Positions 8,889 to 17,471 of a stretch of DNA of 60,485 bases are shown in pieces (position 1 is the first letter of the stretch; every line of letters starts with the position of its first letter). Made by a program: the position numbers and the translations under genes. Below the pieces are notes generated by a model. It did no database searches. It was not told the origin of the DNA and was given only the letters and a program-made list of their open reading frames with translations. Origin of the DNA: Acidimicrobiales bacterium. Its GTDB lineage: Bacteria; Actinomycetota; Acidimicrobiia; Acidimicrobiales; Aldehydirespiratoraceae. The stretch spans positions 1 through 60,485 of the forward strand of contig JAJCXZ010000075.1 in assembly GCA_029263175.1 (NCBI GenBank). Reading direction: 5' to 3'.

Positions 8889-10433
8889 TTAGCCTGTCGG
8901 CCAGTCCTGCGGACAGCCCCTTGCGAGCCACGCGGCTGCGGCGACTGCAGCCATGACGGCGTCACTGCCGTTGACAGGCTGACCGTCGTCGGGCTCGATC
9001 GTGATGTTGATCGTCGGCGTCTCGACGGCGCGCAGGATGCCGAACGAGCGCACCGTGAGATCGTGGATGACCCCATCCGCGTCGACACCAAGCGACTCGC
9101 TCGTGACGAGCCCGAGGCCCATGTGGGCGGCGCCGATGCAGTAGCTGCGCAGAATTGTCTCATCGAGAGGAGCACCACACCGAACGTTCACGGCGATCGA
9201 GCCGTCCGCCGCGACCGCGGCCGTGGCCGAGCCGCCTCCAGGCGACGTGATCCAGCCGACTTCTCCTCGAAGACCGGCTGACAAGACCGCCATCTCCAGC
9301 CACCCGGCGCCACGTATGGCGGCAGATGTCCGCGGCCCGGGCACGTCGACCTCCTCGACATCGAGCCCAGACGCGGCTGCGGCTATCACGTCGGCTATGC
9401 CAGCGGTACGCGCGACTCGGACGAGGCCGGTGCCATCCGCCCGCACGCCGGCTGCGAGCGGCGGACGCTTCGGTCCACGGCGAACCACGTCCTCACGGGA
9501 GTAGAGCACTCGGACGGCGTGGCCGTGGTCGTCGGCCAGCCGTCGAGCCACCGCACCGACATCTGAATCGACCTTGCCGCCGAAGGCCCCACCGTTCTCC
9601 AGCGGAGACACCGGTTGACCTCCGGGAAGGCACCAGGCTGCGTCGGTTTCGAGATAGCCGGGTTCGGTCCAGGTCGTACGCAACGTCTGGACCCAATCGC
9701 CTTCGGGCATTTCAATCGGCGGAGAGAATTCAGCGGTCGTGCGGCGGCCCTGAACCTTGCCGGCGAGGCGTAGCGCTTCGGCACGGGTCCCAGCGACGAC
9801 CCACTCCTCCGTTGACGTGTCGAGAGCGGCAACCAACGCACCGGCGGGAGCGGTGTCGTCGGAGAATCCACCTCGACCGATCGCAACGTCGGATGCGGTC
9901 GACTGGGCTGACCCACCTTCGAGTTCGGCTCGGTGAGACGCGCCTGCGGAGCGAAGGACCCGAGTTGCGGTCGGGAAGGCCACCCAGGCATCAACGACCG
10001 GCTGCCATCCGGTGCAGCGGCACATGTGCGCGAGCAGCGCATCGGCGGCGGCGTCACGGTCGTCGTGGCTCGCACCGCGGGACCGAAGGCCCTCGAAACG
10101 GCAGATGATTCCTGGCGTGCAGAAGCCGCACTGACTACCGCCGGTCTCAGCGAAGGCATTGATCCAACGAGCGACGTCACCCGTGGCAATGCCGTCGACT
10201 GTCGTGATCTCGCGTCCGCGCACCCGGCGAACTGGAGTCACACACGACACTCGAGGCTGGCCATCGACGAGGACAGTGCAGCAGCCGCACTGACCCTGCG
10301 GCGAGCATCCGTCCTTCACCGAGGTCTTGCCTGCAGCCCGGAGCACATCGAGCAGTGTCGACGTCTCGTCATCGACGCCGACGAGCTCGCCGTCGACGGT
10401 GATCTCGAGAGAACGGTGCGCGTCAATTGCCAT
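8889..10433 (-). CDS. Fusion of a [2Fe-2S] subunit with a shortened molybdopterin-binding domain (xanthine dehydrogenase family)
   Basis: The 514-residue protein starts with a complete CoxS-type iron-sulfur unit: plant-type ferredoxin cysteines at 43, 49, 52 and 64 (GCSPQGQCGCC) and the second cluster with QCGFC at 102-105 and MCRC at 138-140. From about 200 onward it resembles a molybdenum-hydroxylase large subunit, including YLETDAAW, GGAFGGK (281-287) and a RGAG-like AAIRGAGWLEMAV. This part is only about 300 residues against roughly 750 in normal enzymes, and the usual GxGE catalytic glutamate near the C-terminus is not recognisable (NGSDAVMAA instead). It may be an inactive or reshaped family member. 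The ATG at 10433 has TAACCT 7 nt upstream. Confidence 0.82.
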   Translation of the reverse strand: MAIDAHRSLEITVDGELVGVDDETSTLLDVLRAAGKTSVKDGCSPQGQCGCCTVLVDGQPRVSCVTPVRRVRGREITTVDGIATGDVARWINAFAETGGSQCGFCTPGIICRFEGLRSRGASHDDRDAAADALLAHMCRCTGWQPVVDAWVAFPTATRVLRSAGASHRAELEGGSAQSTASDVAIGRGGFSDDTAPAGALVAALDTSTEEWVVAGTRAEALRLAGKVQGRRTTAEFSPPIEMPEGDWVQTLRTTWTEPGYLETDAAWCLPGGQPVSPLENGGAFGGKVDSDVGAVARRLADDHGHAVRVLYSREDVVRRGPKRPPLAAGVRADGTGLVRVARTAGIADVIAAAASGLDVEEVDVPGPRTSAAIRGAGWLEMAVLSAGLRGEVGWITSPGGGSATAAVAADGSIAVNVRCGAPLDETILRSYCIGAAHMGLGLVTSESLGVDADGVIHDLTVRSFGILRAVETPTINITIEPDDGQPVNGSDAVMAAVAAAAWLARGCPQDWPTG

Positions 10434-10440
10434 TGCGGGG

Positions 10441-10450
10441 AGGTTACGGT
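10441..10450. promoter_or_regulatory. Overlapping divergent -10 boxes
   Basis: Reading right to left, TAACCT (10446-10441) is 7 nt before the ATG at 10433. Reading left to right, TACGGT (10445-10450) is 8 nt before the ATG at 10459. The two boxes overlap by two bases, so polymerase binding for the two genes should be mutually exclusive. Confidence 0.55.
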
Positions 10451-10458
10451 CGCTGTCC

Positions 10459-11349
10459 ATGAGTCACGTAGATCGACGCACCTTCCTGGTGGGATCCGCC
10501 ACGATCGCCCTCGCCACCGCTTGTGGCGGCACCAGCACCGATGCTGCCGTCAACACCACGGGAGAAGCTTCGTCCGCGCCTGAGTTCCTGGTGGTGCGGT
10601 TCCCTGATGGTTACCGCGCTACCTCGACGATGATCGCCGGAGTCGAACAGCGCATGCCGTTCGCGGTCGCTGATTCGATCGACATCATGCGAGAGGGTGC
10701 GCCTGACCGCCTCACGTTCCTGATCACTCAGGGCGAGACGGTCGTCACGCAAACCTCGGTCGAGGCGCACCGTGAGGGCATCATCACGCCGTACTACCCG
10801 GTGAAAGTGACGTTCCCCGAGGCAGGCGCCTACGCCGTGTCGCTCGCCGACTACCCCGACATCGCATCGGCCGACATCCTGATCGCCGACGCCAGCGAGG
10901 TCTCGCTGCTACAGCCGGGCGACAGCCTTCCCGCTGTCGGCACGCCGACGCTCGCCGACAGCCGCGGCGTCGTCGACATCTGTACTCGCGCAATCGAGTG
11001 CCCGTTCCACGACCACAATCTCGTTGACGTGCTCGCCAACGGCAGACCGACCGTGTTGCTCATCGCCACGCCGGGCTTCTGTCAGACCGACATCTGCGGC
11101 CCGGTCGTCGATCTCCTCATCGAGGAGTCGCCGAGCTACGAGGGAATCGACTTCATCCACGCCGAGGTCTATGTCGACCCATCGGCGTTCGAAGGTGGCG
11201 GGTTCCCCGACACCTCACCCATCGTGTCGACGCTCGGGCTCCCCTACGAGCCCATCTTGTTCGCGGCGAACGGCAACGGCGAAGTCGTTACTCGACTCGA
11301 TCTCGCATGGGACCGCTCCGAACTGAACGAGGCGATCGCGACGCTCTAG
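10459..11349 (+). CDS. Tat-exported lipoprotein with thioredoxin-like C-terminal domain
   Basis: A 296-residue protein. The N-terminus MSHVDRRTFLVGSATIALAT has a twin-arginine signal, followed by ACGG, a lipobox cysteine, so it is predicted to be a folded, Tat-exported outer-face lipoprotein. A beta-rich middle part (about 45-165) is followed by a thioredoxin-fold domain with the paired cysteines in TPGFCQTDICGPVVDLL (C-x4-C). The spacing differs from the C-x2-C of thioredoxin and C-x3-C of Sco proteins, so substrate and redox partner are unknown. ATG at 10459 is preceded by TACGGT with an 8-nt gap. Divergence from the Fe-S/Mo fusion may be only a shared promoter. Confidence 0.8.
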   Translation: MSHVDRRTFLVGSATIALATACGGTSTDAAVNTTGEASSAPEFLVVRFPDGYRATSTMIAGVEQRMPFAVADSIDIMREGAPDRLTFLITQGETVVTQTSVEAHREGIITPYYPVKVTFPEAGAYAVSLADYPDIASADILIADASEVSLLQPGDSLPAVGTPTLADSRGVVDICTRAIECPFHDHNLVDVLANGRPTVLLIATPGFCQTDICGPVVDLLIEESPSYEGIDFIHAEVYVDPSAFEGGGFPDTSPIVSTLGLPYEPILFAANGNGEVVTRLDLAWDRSELNEAIATL

Positions 11350-11354
11350 GCAAG

Positions 11355-11385
11355 ATGCAGCGTTGCTCGGAGCAAACGCTGCAAC
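11355..11385. repeat. Palindromic repeat, copy B1
   Basis: TGCAGCGTT-GCT pairs with AGCAAACGCTGCA around CGG. Read on the minus strand it begins 4 nt after the TAG stop of the IscA gene with TTGCAGCGTTTGCTCCGAG, identical to copies B3 and B4 over 19 nt. The second half differs but is still complementary. Confidence 0.8.
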
Positions 11386-11388
11386 CGC

Positions 11389-11709
11389 CTAGCTGAACGA
11401 CGAACCGCAGCCGCAGGTGCGCTGGGCGTTGGGGTTGTCGATCGAGAAGCCGGCGTCCTGGAGTCCATCTTTGTAATCGAGGGTTGCACCCTCGAGAAGC
11501 TGAGCGGACGACGGGTCGACAACGACGCCGACACCGTTGTAGTCGGCGATGAGATCTTCGGAGTCACGGTCCGTGTCGAAGAACATTTCGTAGGAAAATC
11601 CGCTGCAACCACCAGGGCGAACGGCGACGCGAAGGGCAAGGCCTTCTTCGCCTTCAGCGCTGATGAGTTCGCCAACCTTGCCTACGGCACGATCTGTAAG
11701 GGTGATCAT
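11389..11709 (-). CDS. A-type iron-sulfur cluster assembly protein (IscA/ErpA/SufA family)
   Basis: Carries or delivers [Fe-S] clusters to apo-proteins. The 106-residue protein has the three conserved cysteines: Cys35 in RPGGCSGFSYEM and Cys99/Cys101 in RTCGCGSSF. The N-terminus MITLTDRAVGKV is typical. A GGAG Shine-Dalgarno sequence precedes the ATG at 11709. It is divergent from an Mrp/NBP35-type Fe-S carrier ATPase, which supports a local role in cluster assembly. Actinobacterial single-copy proteins of this type are closest to ErpA, but subtype cannot be set without alignment. Confidence 0.93.
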   Translation of the reverse strand: MITLTDRAVGKVGELISAEGEEGLALRVAVRPGGCSGFSYEMFFDTDRDSEDLIADYNGVGVVVDPSSAQLLEGATLDYKDGLQDAGFSIDNPNAQRTCGCGSSFS

Positions 11710-11795
11710 GGTGAGCTCCTGTGAGTGTCGGGCGGGAGTGAACCCGCGAACCGGTCAACACGAGTGTATCGGTGGTTGTTCCCTAAGCTGAAGTA

Positions 11796-12974
11796 GTGGC
11801 TCACATCGCACCTCCAACGACCGAGCACGTCATGGGGCTTCTGCGCGGCGTCATCGACCCAGAACTCGGGTCCGACATCGTAGAACTCGGCATGGCCAAA
11901 GGCGCCCAGGTCAGCGATGACGGCGTTGTTGTGCTCGAAATCGCCCTCACCACATCAGGGTGCCCGCTGCGCGCGCAGATCCAAAAGGACATTCGCAGCC
12001 GCATCACGACTCTCCCCGGCGTGACCCGAGTGAAGATCAACTGGGGCGAACTCACACAGGACGAACGCACCGAAGCAATGTCGAAAGCTCGCTTCAATGT
12101 CAGCCAGGACGCCCCTGATACCGCGATCCCACCCACTACCAAAGTGTTGATGATCGCGTCGGGCAAAGGCGGTGTCGGCAAGTCCTCGATCACCACGAAC
12201 CTCGCCGCGGCGCTTGCCGAGAAGGGCTACGCCGTTGGCGTGATGGACGCCGACATCTGGGGCTTCTCGGTCCCTCGCATGCTCGGCGTCGAAGGCGACC
12301 TGCTGTCGATCGAAGGCAAGATTCAACCGCTCGTCCGCAAGATCGGCGAGGGTCGACTCGAGATTGTCTCGATGGGGTTCCTGGTCGCCCAGGAGGACTC
12401 GGCGCTCATGTGGCGCGGACTCATGCTCAACCGAGCGGTCCAACACTTCTGCCAGGACGTCGCCTGGTCCGAAGACCTCGACTATCTCCTGATCGACATG
12501 CCACCGGGCACCGGCGATGTCCAGATGGGTCTCGCCAAGATGTTGCCGCGAGCCGAGATGGTGATCATCACCACACCTGCGCTCAACGCGCAGAAGGTCG
12601 CCGCCCGCGTCGCCGACATGGGCCGCAAGAATTACCTCCGCATCGTCGGCGTCATCGAGAACATGACCGAGTTCGTGGCCCCTGACGGATCGCGTCATGC
12701 ACTCTTCGGTGCCGGCGGCGGCCAACAACTCGCCGACGACATCGGCGCTCCCCTTCTCGGCAGCGTCCCCATCGAGCCGCTGGTCAGCAAAGGCGGCGAT
12801 ACCGGCGAGCCAGCGTCGCTCGGCGAAGGTGCCGCCGCCGACACGCTGCGAAGCATCGCCGCCGCGATCGCTGAGGAGTACGTGCCGCCGATCGAAATGG
12901 CCGGCTGCAGCGCCCGAATGCTCGACGCTGCCATGGCCGCCCTCGACGAACTCGACCTCAACGAATCGGCCTAG
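11796..12974 (+). CDS. Mrp/NBP35 (ApbC)-family P-loop ATPase with N-terminal DUF59 domain
   Basis: Iron-sulfur cluster carrier ATPase. The 392-residue protein has a DUF59/MIP18 domain at about 8-90 with TTSGCPLRAQI, then a Mrp ATPase domain with the deviant Walker A SGKGGVGKSS at 122-131, DADIWGFSVPRML and LLIDMPPGTGD. The CxxC pair that bridges clusters in many Mrp proteins is not seen after ENMTEFV; a single Cys lies in EMAGCSARM. GTG at 11796 is chosen because TAAGCT lies 6 nt upstream. It is divergent from the A-type Fe-S protein, and a B-type palindrome abuts its stop codon. Confidence 0.92.
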   Translation: MAHIAPPTTEHVMGLLRGVIDPELGSDIVELGMAKGAQVSDDGVVVLEIALTTSGCPLRAQIQKDIRSRITTLPGVTRVKINWGELTQDERTEAMSKARFNVSQDAPDTAIPPTTKVLMIASGKGGVGKSSITTNLAAALAEKGYAVGVMDADIWGFSVPRMLGVEGDLLSIEGKIQPLVRKIGEGRLEIVSMGFLVAQEDSALMWRGLMLNRAVQHFCQDVAWSEDLDYLLIDMPPGTGDVQMGLAKMLPRAEMVIITTPALNAQKVAARVADMGRKNYLRIVGVIENMTEFVAPDGSRHALFGAGGGQQLADDIGAPLLGSVPIEPLVSKGGDTGEPASLGEGAAADTLRSIAAAIAEEYVPPIEMAGCSARMLDAAMAALDELDLNESA

Positions 12975-13005
12975 TTGCAGCGTTTGCGACGAGGTGTGCT
13001 GCAAC
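12974..13005. repeat. Palindromic repeat, copy B2
   Basis: A perfect 8-bp stem GTTGCAGC (12974-12981)/GCTGCAAC (12998-13005) closes a 16-nt loop. It overlaps the last base of the TAG stop of the Mrp gene and runs in the same orientation relative to the gene as the other B copies. Confidence 0.8.
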
Positions 13006-13079
13006 TCTGTGACTCCTCAATTCGCCACCCTCGTCTGCCGATTGAGACTGGTAGGTCGTTAGGAGAGAGGCGACAGAGG

Positions 13080-14639
13080 ATGACGTCGTGGAATCGCCGG
13101 GTGGCAGCAGCCTCCCGGGTGCGCGAAACCGATGGAGAATTCACCGACGAGCGCCTCGCCGCGCTCGGGCTCCCGACCGGTCTCCATCCAGACGACGCCA
13201 CGGCTGTCTTCGGTCTCCTCCGTATCGCCGAAGGACGCCCCGGCGGCTTCGGCACCACGATCCTCGCCCGAGTCGAAGGCGAGAATGGCGGACCCGACCG
13301 AAACGTCCGGATCGTGGTGCTCGGCAACGAGCGCGGCGCAACCACCCTCGTCGGCGACGCCGACGAGGAGCTCGTTCTCGACACCCTCACCGGTCTGCCG
13401 GGACGCGAGTACCTGCTCGAAATGCTCGAAGACGCTATTCAAGCCAGCCTCGACACCGACCATTCGGTCGCCGTCTATTCGATCGACATCGATCGATTCA
13501 AATCCGTGAACGACACGCGCGGATTCAGCGCCGCCGACGACGCACTGCGCTTCCTCGCCACCAAACTCGAAGACGCACTACGGCCCGACGACATCCTCAC
13601 CCGTTTCGGCGGAGACGAATTCACCATTGTTTGCCCCGACGTCCTGGGTGTCGCCGAGGCCACTACGCTCGGCGAACGCTTCCGGGCCACCTGCATCGAT
13701 GCAGGTATCGACAGTCCGCTCAGCGGCCTGACCGTGTCCGTCGGCATCGCCATCGGCGGGTCGAGCCGCAACGCAGAAGACCTCGTCCGCGAAGCTGAGA
13801 CGGCGCTCTACCAGGCCAAGGGGCTCGGCCGCGATCGTTGTGAAGTATTCGACGATGACCTGCGCACACGAGCCGAGCGCCGCAACACCGTCGACCAGCG
13901 CCTGCGCAAGGCGCTCGACGACGATGCCATCCAGGTCCACTACCAGCCCATCGTCGACCTGCAAACAGACCTTGTTGTCGGCTGCGAAGCGCTGCTTCGC
14001 ATCGTCGGCGAAGACGGCAGCCACCTCAACCCTCGCGAGTTGGTAGGAGCGGCCGAAGACAGTGGTCTCATCCGACGCATCGAAGAGACCGTTCTCCAAC
14101 GAGCGGCCGCCGCTGTGCGCTCACTCCCCGACGTAGGCGACGACCCGATGTTCGTCTCCGTCAACGTCTCGGACCGGCGGGTGCTCGACAGCCGTTTCCC
14201 GCTCACCCTCGCTCGCACCTTGCACAACGCGGACCTCCCCGCGGAGCAGGTGCACCTCGAGCTACATCCCGGGATCCTTGCCCAAAAGGGGGCAGGCGTT
14301 CGCCTCGTCACCCAACTCCGTGCGCTCGGCGTCTGCGTCGTCATCGACGAGTACCTCGGTGCCAGTGACAGTGACCTGATCGACAAGAACTCGATCGACC
14401 TCGTCAAGCTCGACAAGCGACTCGTGCACGGGATCCACGGCGATCGAGGCCGCACTCGTGCAGAGCTGGTCATCGGTTCGATCACCGATCGCGGGGTCGA
14501 CGTCTGCGCTGTCGGTGTGGAAACGCCGGAAGACCTCGTCGCAGTGCGCGAACTCGGCTGCCGGTATGCGCAGGGCTACCTCTTCAGCCCGCCGATCGAA
14601 GCAACGAGGCTGGCCGAGATGCTTGCCAGCCAGGCCTGA
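13080..14639 (+). CDS. GGDEF-EAL protein: diguanylate cyclase with degenerate EAL domain
   Basis: A 519-residue cytoplasmic cyclic-di-GMP protein. The cyclase domain (about 100-265) has intact DIDRFKSVND and GGDEF (about 177-181), with an RPDD inhibitory I-site five residues before GGDEF. The EAL domain (about 285-515) keeps EALLRI, the VNVS asparagine, the VKLDK lysine and QGY. However, the ITE glutamate is lost (LELHPG), DDFG reads DEYLG and the EGVE glutamate is Val (VGVET). I infer that it makes c-di-GMP under feedback control and that its EAL part binds rather than hydrolyses. The N-terminal 90 residues resemble a weak GAF-like sensor. AGGAGAGAGG upstream supports the ATG at 13080. Confidence 0.88.
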   Translation: MTSWNRRVAAASRVRETDGEFTDERLAALGLPTGLHPDDATAVFGLLRIAEGRPGGFGTTILARVEGENGGPDRNVRIVVLGNERGATTLVGDADEELVLDTLTGLPGREYLLEMLEDAIQASLDTDHSVAVYSIDIDRFKSVNDTRGFSAADDALRFLATKLEDALRPDDILTRFGGDEFTIVCPDVLGVAEATTLGERFRATCIDAGIDSPLSGLTVSVGIAIGGSSRNAEDLVREAETALYQAKGLGRDRCEVFDDDLRTRAERRNTVDQRLRKALDDDAIQVHYQPIVDLQTDLVVGCEALLRIVGEDGSHLNPRELVGAAEDSGLIRRIEETVLQRAAAAVRSLPDVGDDPMFVSVNVSDRRVLDSRFPLTLARTLHNADLPAEQVHLELHPGILAQKGAGVRLVTQLRALGVCVVIDEYLGASDSDLIDKNSIDLVKLDKRLVHGIHGDRGRTRAELVIGSITDRGVDVCAVGVETPEDLVAVRELGCRYAQGYLFSPPIEATRLAEMLASQA

Positions 14640-14655
14640 GCCTCAACCAGCAGGG

Positions 14656-15138
14656 TCAGTCCGCCGGGCCGAGCTCGATCGGGCCGTCATCATCCTCGGG
14701 ACGAATCGTGGCCTCGCCGACATCCACAATGTCTCCGAACCCGGACCCGAAGCCGCCAAATCCGCTTCCTGCGACCTGAACCTTGCCCGCGAAGCGAGCG
14801 ATCAGCACCGTGCGGATGATTGCTCTGCTCGGCGGGAACAAGCACAGCAGGCCCACTGCATCCGTTAAGAACCCCGGCGTGAGCATCAGTGCACCGGCCA
14901 TGGCCACGAGCAGGCCGTCGACCAGTTCCTTGGTAGGGAGGGATCCCTCATTGAGCTGGCTCTGGATACGGCCGATCAGGCTCAGACCCTCGCGGCGCAC
15001 CATCCAGGCTCCGACGATGCTGACCAGAATTATCAGGGCGATCGCGTTCCAGCCTCCCACCGCGGCACCGACTTGGATGATGATGTAGATCTCCACGATC
15101 GGAACGACGAGGAAGAGCAGAGCCAGAATGCGAAACAC
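14656..15138 (-). CDS. fxsA: FxsA-family inner membrane protein
   Basis: A 160-residue membrane protein of the FxsA family, named for the E. coli suppressor of phage F exclusion; its molecular role is not settled. Hydrophobic helices are visible at FRILALLFLVVPIVEIYIII and IALIILVSIVGAWMV, and in LVDGLLVAMAGALMLTPGFL with the family motif LTPGFLTDAVGLLCLFPPSR. The C-terminal tail is glycine-rich and acidic. GTG at 15138 is selected because TACGAT lies 6 nt upstream. It is convergent with the GGDEF-EAL gene and divergent, by 13 bp, from a kinase-like gene. Confidence 0.85.
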   Translation of the reverse strand: MFRILALLFLVVPIVEIYIIIQVGAAVGGWNAIALIILVSIVGAWMVRREGLSLIGRIQSQLNEGSLPTKELVDGLLVAMAGALMLTPGFLTDAVGLLCLFPPSRAIIRTVLIARFAGKVQVAGSGFGGFGSGFGDIVDVGEATIRPEDDDGPIELGPAD

Positions 15139-15151
15139 GAGGTCATCGTAG

Positions 15152-16198
15152 GTGCGAACACTTGAAGATCTCACCGCGCCCGCCATCGGCGCAGCTCTCA
15201 GAAGCACCGGAATCGTCGACACAGACCCCACCGAAGTGACGATCGCCGAGATCGGATCGGGGTTCGGATTGCTGGGCACATTGGCCCGCATCGGACTCGC
15301 CTGGCCGGCGGGCACAGCCGGTCCCGCAACCGTTGTCGCCAAGCTCCCGACCACAAGTCCAGAGAACGAGTGGATCGTCAACCACTTCAGCTACGACCGT
15401 CGCGAGGCCGGCGTCTATCGCGACCTACGGCCCTGGGAGCGAGCCCCGACTCCCGTCTGTCTCGCTCAGGAATGGGACGAAGCCGCTGGAAGCGGCTGGC
15501 TTCTGCTCAACGATCTCGGCCATCTGTCCAGTGGCGACCAACTGGAGGGCGCCACCGACGACGAGGCCCTCGCCATGGTCGAGTCCCTCGCCGCCTGGCA
15601 CGCCGCATGGTGGAACGACGACTCGCTCACCGATCTGGACTGGCTGCCTGACGTCACGCATCCGACGGTGGCCGGCTACGGCGACATCTTCGACCGAACC
15701 TGGGAAACGTGCGTCGCCAAGCTCGGAGGCGCGCTCCCCGCCCGCACCCTGAGGGCGGCCGAAACCGGTCGCGCCGAGTTCGAGGACGCGCTCGATGCCT
15801 TCGCAGCCGGCCCGCGCACGGTCGCGCATGGCGATGCCCGCCTCGACAATGCGCTCTTTGGAACTGCGGGAGCCGTGCTGCTCGACTTCCAACTCGCCAC
15901 TCACAGCCGTGGCGCGTACGACCTCGCCTTCTTCTGCGCCGGCTCGATCGCAACCGAGGATCGACGCCGACTCGAACCGGCACTGCTCGACCGCTACCTC
16001 GAATGCCTTCGTGCTCGCGGCGTCGGCGACTACAGCGCCTCGGATCTGGCGAGGGACTACCGTCTCGGCCACATCGTCAACCTTCCCAATCCGGTCAGCG
16101 CGCTCGCGGTCGTGAATCCAGGCAGCGTCCGGGGAGCCAGATTCCTTCATCGCAACGCGGTGCGAGGGATCACGGCCACAGTCGACCACCTAGGCTGA
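15152..16198 (+). CDS. Aminoglycoside phosphotransferase/choline-kinase-like protein
   Basis: A 348-residue small-molecule kinase of the APH/EcKL fold. The nucleotide lobe has VVAKLPT, where the Lys should contact ATP. The catalytic loop reads TVAHGDARLDNALF (Brenner-type HGDxxxDN) and is followed by the metal-binding LLDFQL. The WHAAWW segment is common in this family. The substrate is unknown and antibiotic resistance should not be assumed. GTG at 15152 is the first start of the conserved part, with no Shine-Dalgarno sequence. The gene lies 7 nt upstream of selA, so it may be the first gene of the selA-selB transcript. Confidence 0.8.
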   Translation: MRTLEDLTAPAIGAALRSTGIVDTDPTEVTIAEIGSGFGLLGTLARIGLAWPAGTAGPATVVAKLPTTSPENEWIVNHFSYDRREAGVYRDLRPWERAPTPVCLAQEWDEAAGSGWLLLNDLGHLSSGDQLEGATDDEALAMVESLAAWHAAWWNDDSLTDLDWLPDVTHPTVAGYGDIFDRTWETCVAKLGGALPARTLRAAETGRAEFEDALDAFAAGPRTVAHGDARLDNALFGTAGAVLLDFQLATHSRGAYDLAFFCAGSIATEDRRRLEPALLDRYLECLRARGVGDYSASDLARDYRLGHIVNLPNPVSALAVVNPGSVRGARFLHRNAVRGITATVDHLG

Positions 16199-16205
16199 CC
16201 GGGCT

Positions 16206-17471
16206 GTGACTGATCCCGTCCCCTCGCAACGTCCGCCGTCGGTCGACAAGCTGGCCCGCTCGCTCGGCGACATCGGCCTGCCCCATCCGATGCTGGTGGA
16301 AGCAGCCCGCGCCGCCATCACAGCGGGCAACGCCGACAGTGCCCGCCAGATCGCCGAAGACATGGCCCGCCGCCTACTCCGCCCCGTCATCAACGGCACG
16401 GGCACCCTGCTTCACACCAACCTCGGCCGCGCTCCTCTCGCTTGGGAACAGCCCGAGAGTTACTCGAATCTCGAACTCGACCTCACCACGGGTGAACGTG
16501 GCTCCCGAATGGCAACGGCCCCTGCGCTTCTTGCCCGTGCCTGCGGAGCCGAGGCGGCCATCGTCGTGAACAACTGTGCGGCCGCCGTACTCCTCGTGCT
16601 CGCCGGCCTCGCCGAAGGGCGCGACGTTGTGGTCTCGCGCAGCGAGCTGGTCGAGATCGGCGGCGGGTTCCGCGTTCCCGAAGTGATGGACCGCTCGGGC
16701 GCACGACTGATCGAGGTCGGCACGACCAACCGCACGCGCCGGGCCGACTTCGCCAAGGCCGTCGACGCCCCCTCGAACGACGTGGGCGTCGTCCTGCAAG
16801 TTCACCAATCCAACTACAAGATCGTCGGGTTCACCGAAGCTCCTCGCACCGCGGAGCTGGCCGATCTTGGCCCGACACTCGTCGCCGACATTGGCTCCGG
16901 ACTCCTCGACTCGCGCTGCCCGTGGCTCGACGGTGGGCCGCCTGGTTGGCTCGCCGATGAACCCGCCGCACGCCAAACCCTCGAGGCAGGCGCCGATCTC
17001 GTGACCTTCAGCGGCGACAAGCTTCTCGGCGGCCCGCAAGCAGGCATCATCGCCGGCGATGCTGATCTCGTGGCCGCCTGTGCACGCCACCCGCTGGCTC
17101 GAGCGCTTCGCCCGGGCTCGCTCGTGCTCGGTGCCCTCCAGGCCACCGCTCTCGCCTACCTTCGCAACGACGGCCAGGCCATCCCCTTCTGGCGGATGGC
17201 CTCAGCTCCCGTGCTTGGACTCCGCTCCCGAGCCACCGCACTCGGTGTCGGCGATGTCGTCGACGTGATGTCGACGCCTGGCGGCGGCACGTTGCCGGGG
17301 GTCGAGATCGCGTCGGCCGGCGTCGCCCTCAACGGCGATCGCCGCACAGCATTGCGGCAACGCGAACGCCCGCTGATCGGACGGGTGATCGATGGCCGCA
17401 CCGTGATCGACATGCGCACCGTTCACCCCGACGACGACACCGAAGTCGCCGAGGCACTGGCTGCACTCTGA
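16206..17471 (+). CDS. selA: L-seryl-tRNA(Sec) selenium transferase
   Basis: PLP enzyme converting seryl-tRNA(Sec) to selenocysteinyl-tRNA(Sec) using selenophosphate. The 421-residue product has the N-terminal helical tRNA-binding part (about 1-60), NGTGTLLHTNLGRAPL at 63-78, NNCAAAVLLVLAGLA, the HQSNYKIVGFTE segment and the PLP-lysine motif TFSGDKLLGGPQAG with Lys about 272. GTG at 16206 lies 7 nt after the kinase-like gene. Its TGA overlaps the selB ATG by one base (TGATG), so translation is probably coupled. Together with selB it shows that the organism inserts selenocysteine at UGA codons. Confidence 0.95.
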   Translation: MTDPVPSQRPPSVDKLARSLGDIGLPHPMLVEAARAAITAGNADSARQIAEDMARRLLRPVINGTGTLLHTNLGRAPLAWEQPESYSNLELDLTTGERGSRMATAPALLARACGAEAAIVVNNCAAAVLLVLAGLAEGRDVVVSRSELVEIGGGFRVPEVMDRSGARLIEVGTTNRTRRADFAKAVDAPSNDVGVVLQVHQSNYKIVGFTEAPRTAELADLGPTLVADIGSGLLDSRCPWLDGGPPGWLADEPAARQTLEAGADLVTFSGDKLLGGPQAGIIAGDADLVAACARHPLARALRPGSLVLGALQATALAYLRNDGQAIPFWRMASAPVLGLRSRATALGVGDVVDVMSTPGGGTLPGVEIASAGVALNGDRRTALRQRERPLIGRVIDGRTVIDMRTVHPDDDTEVAEALAAL

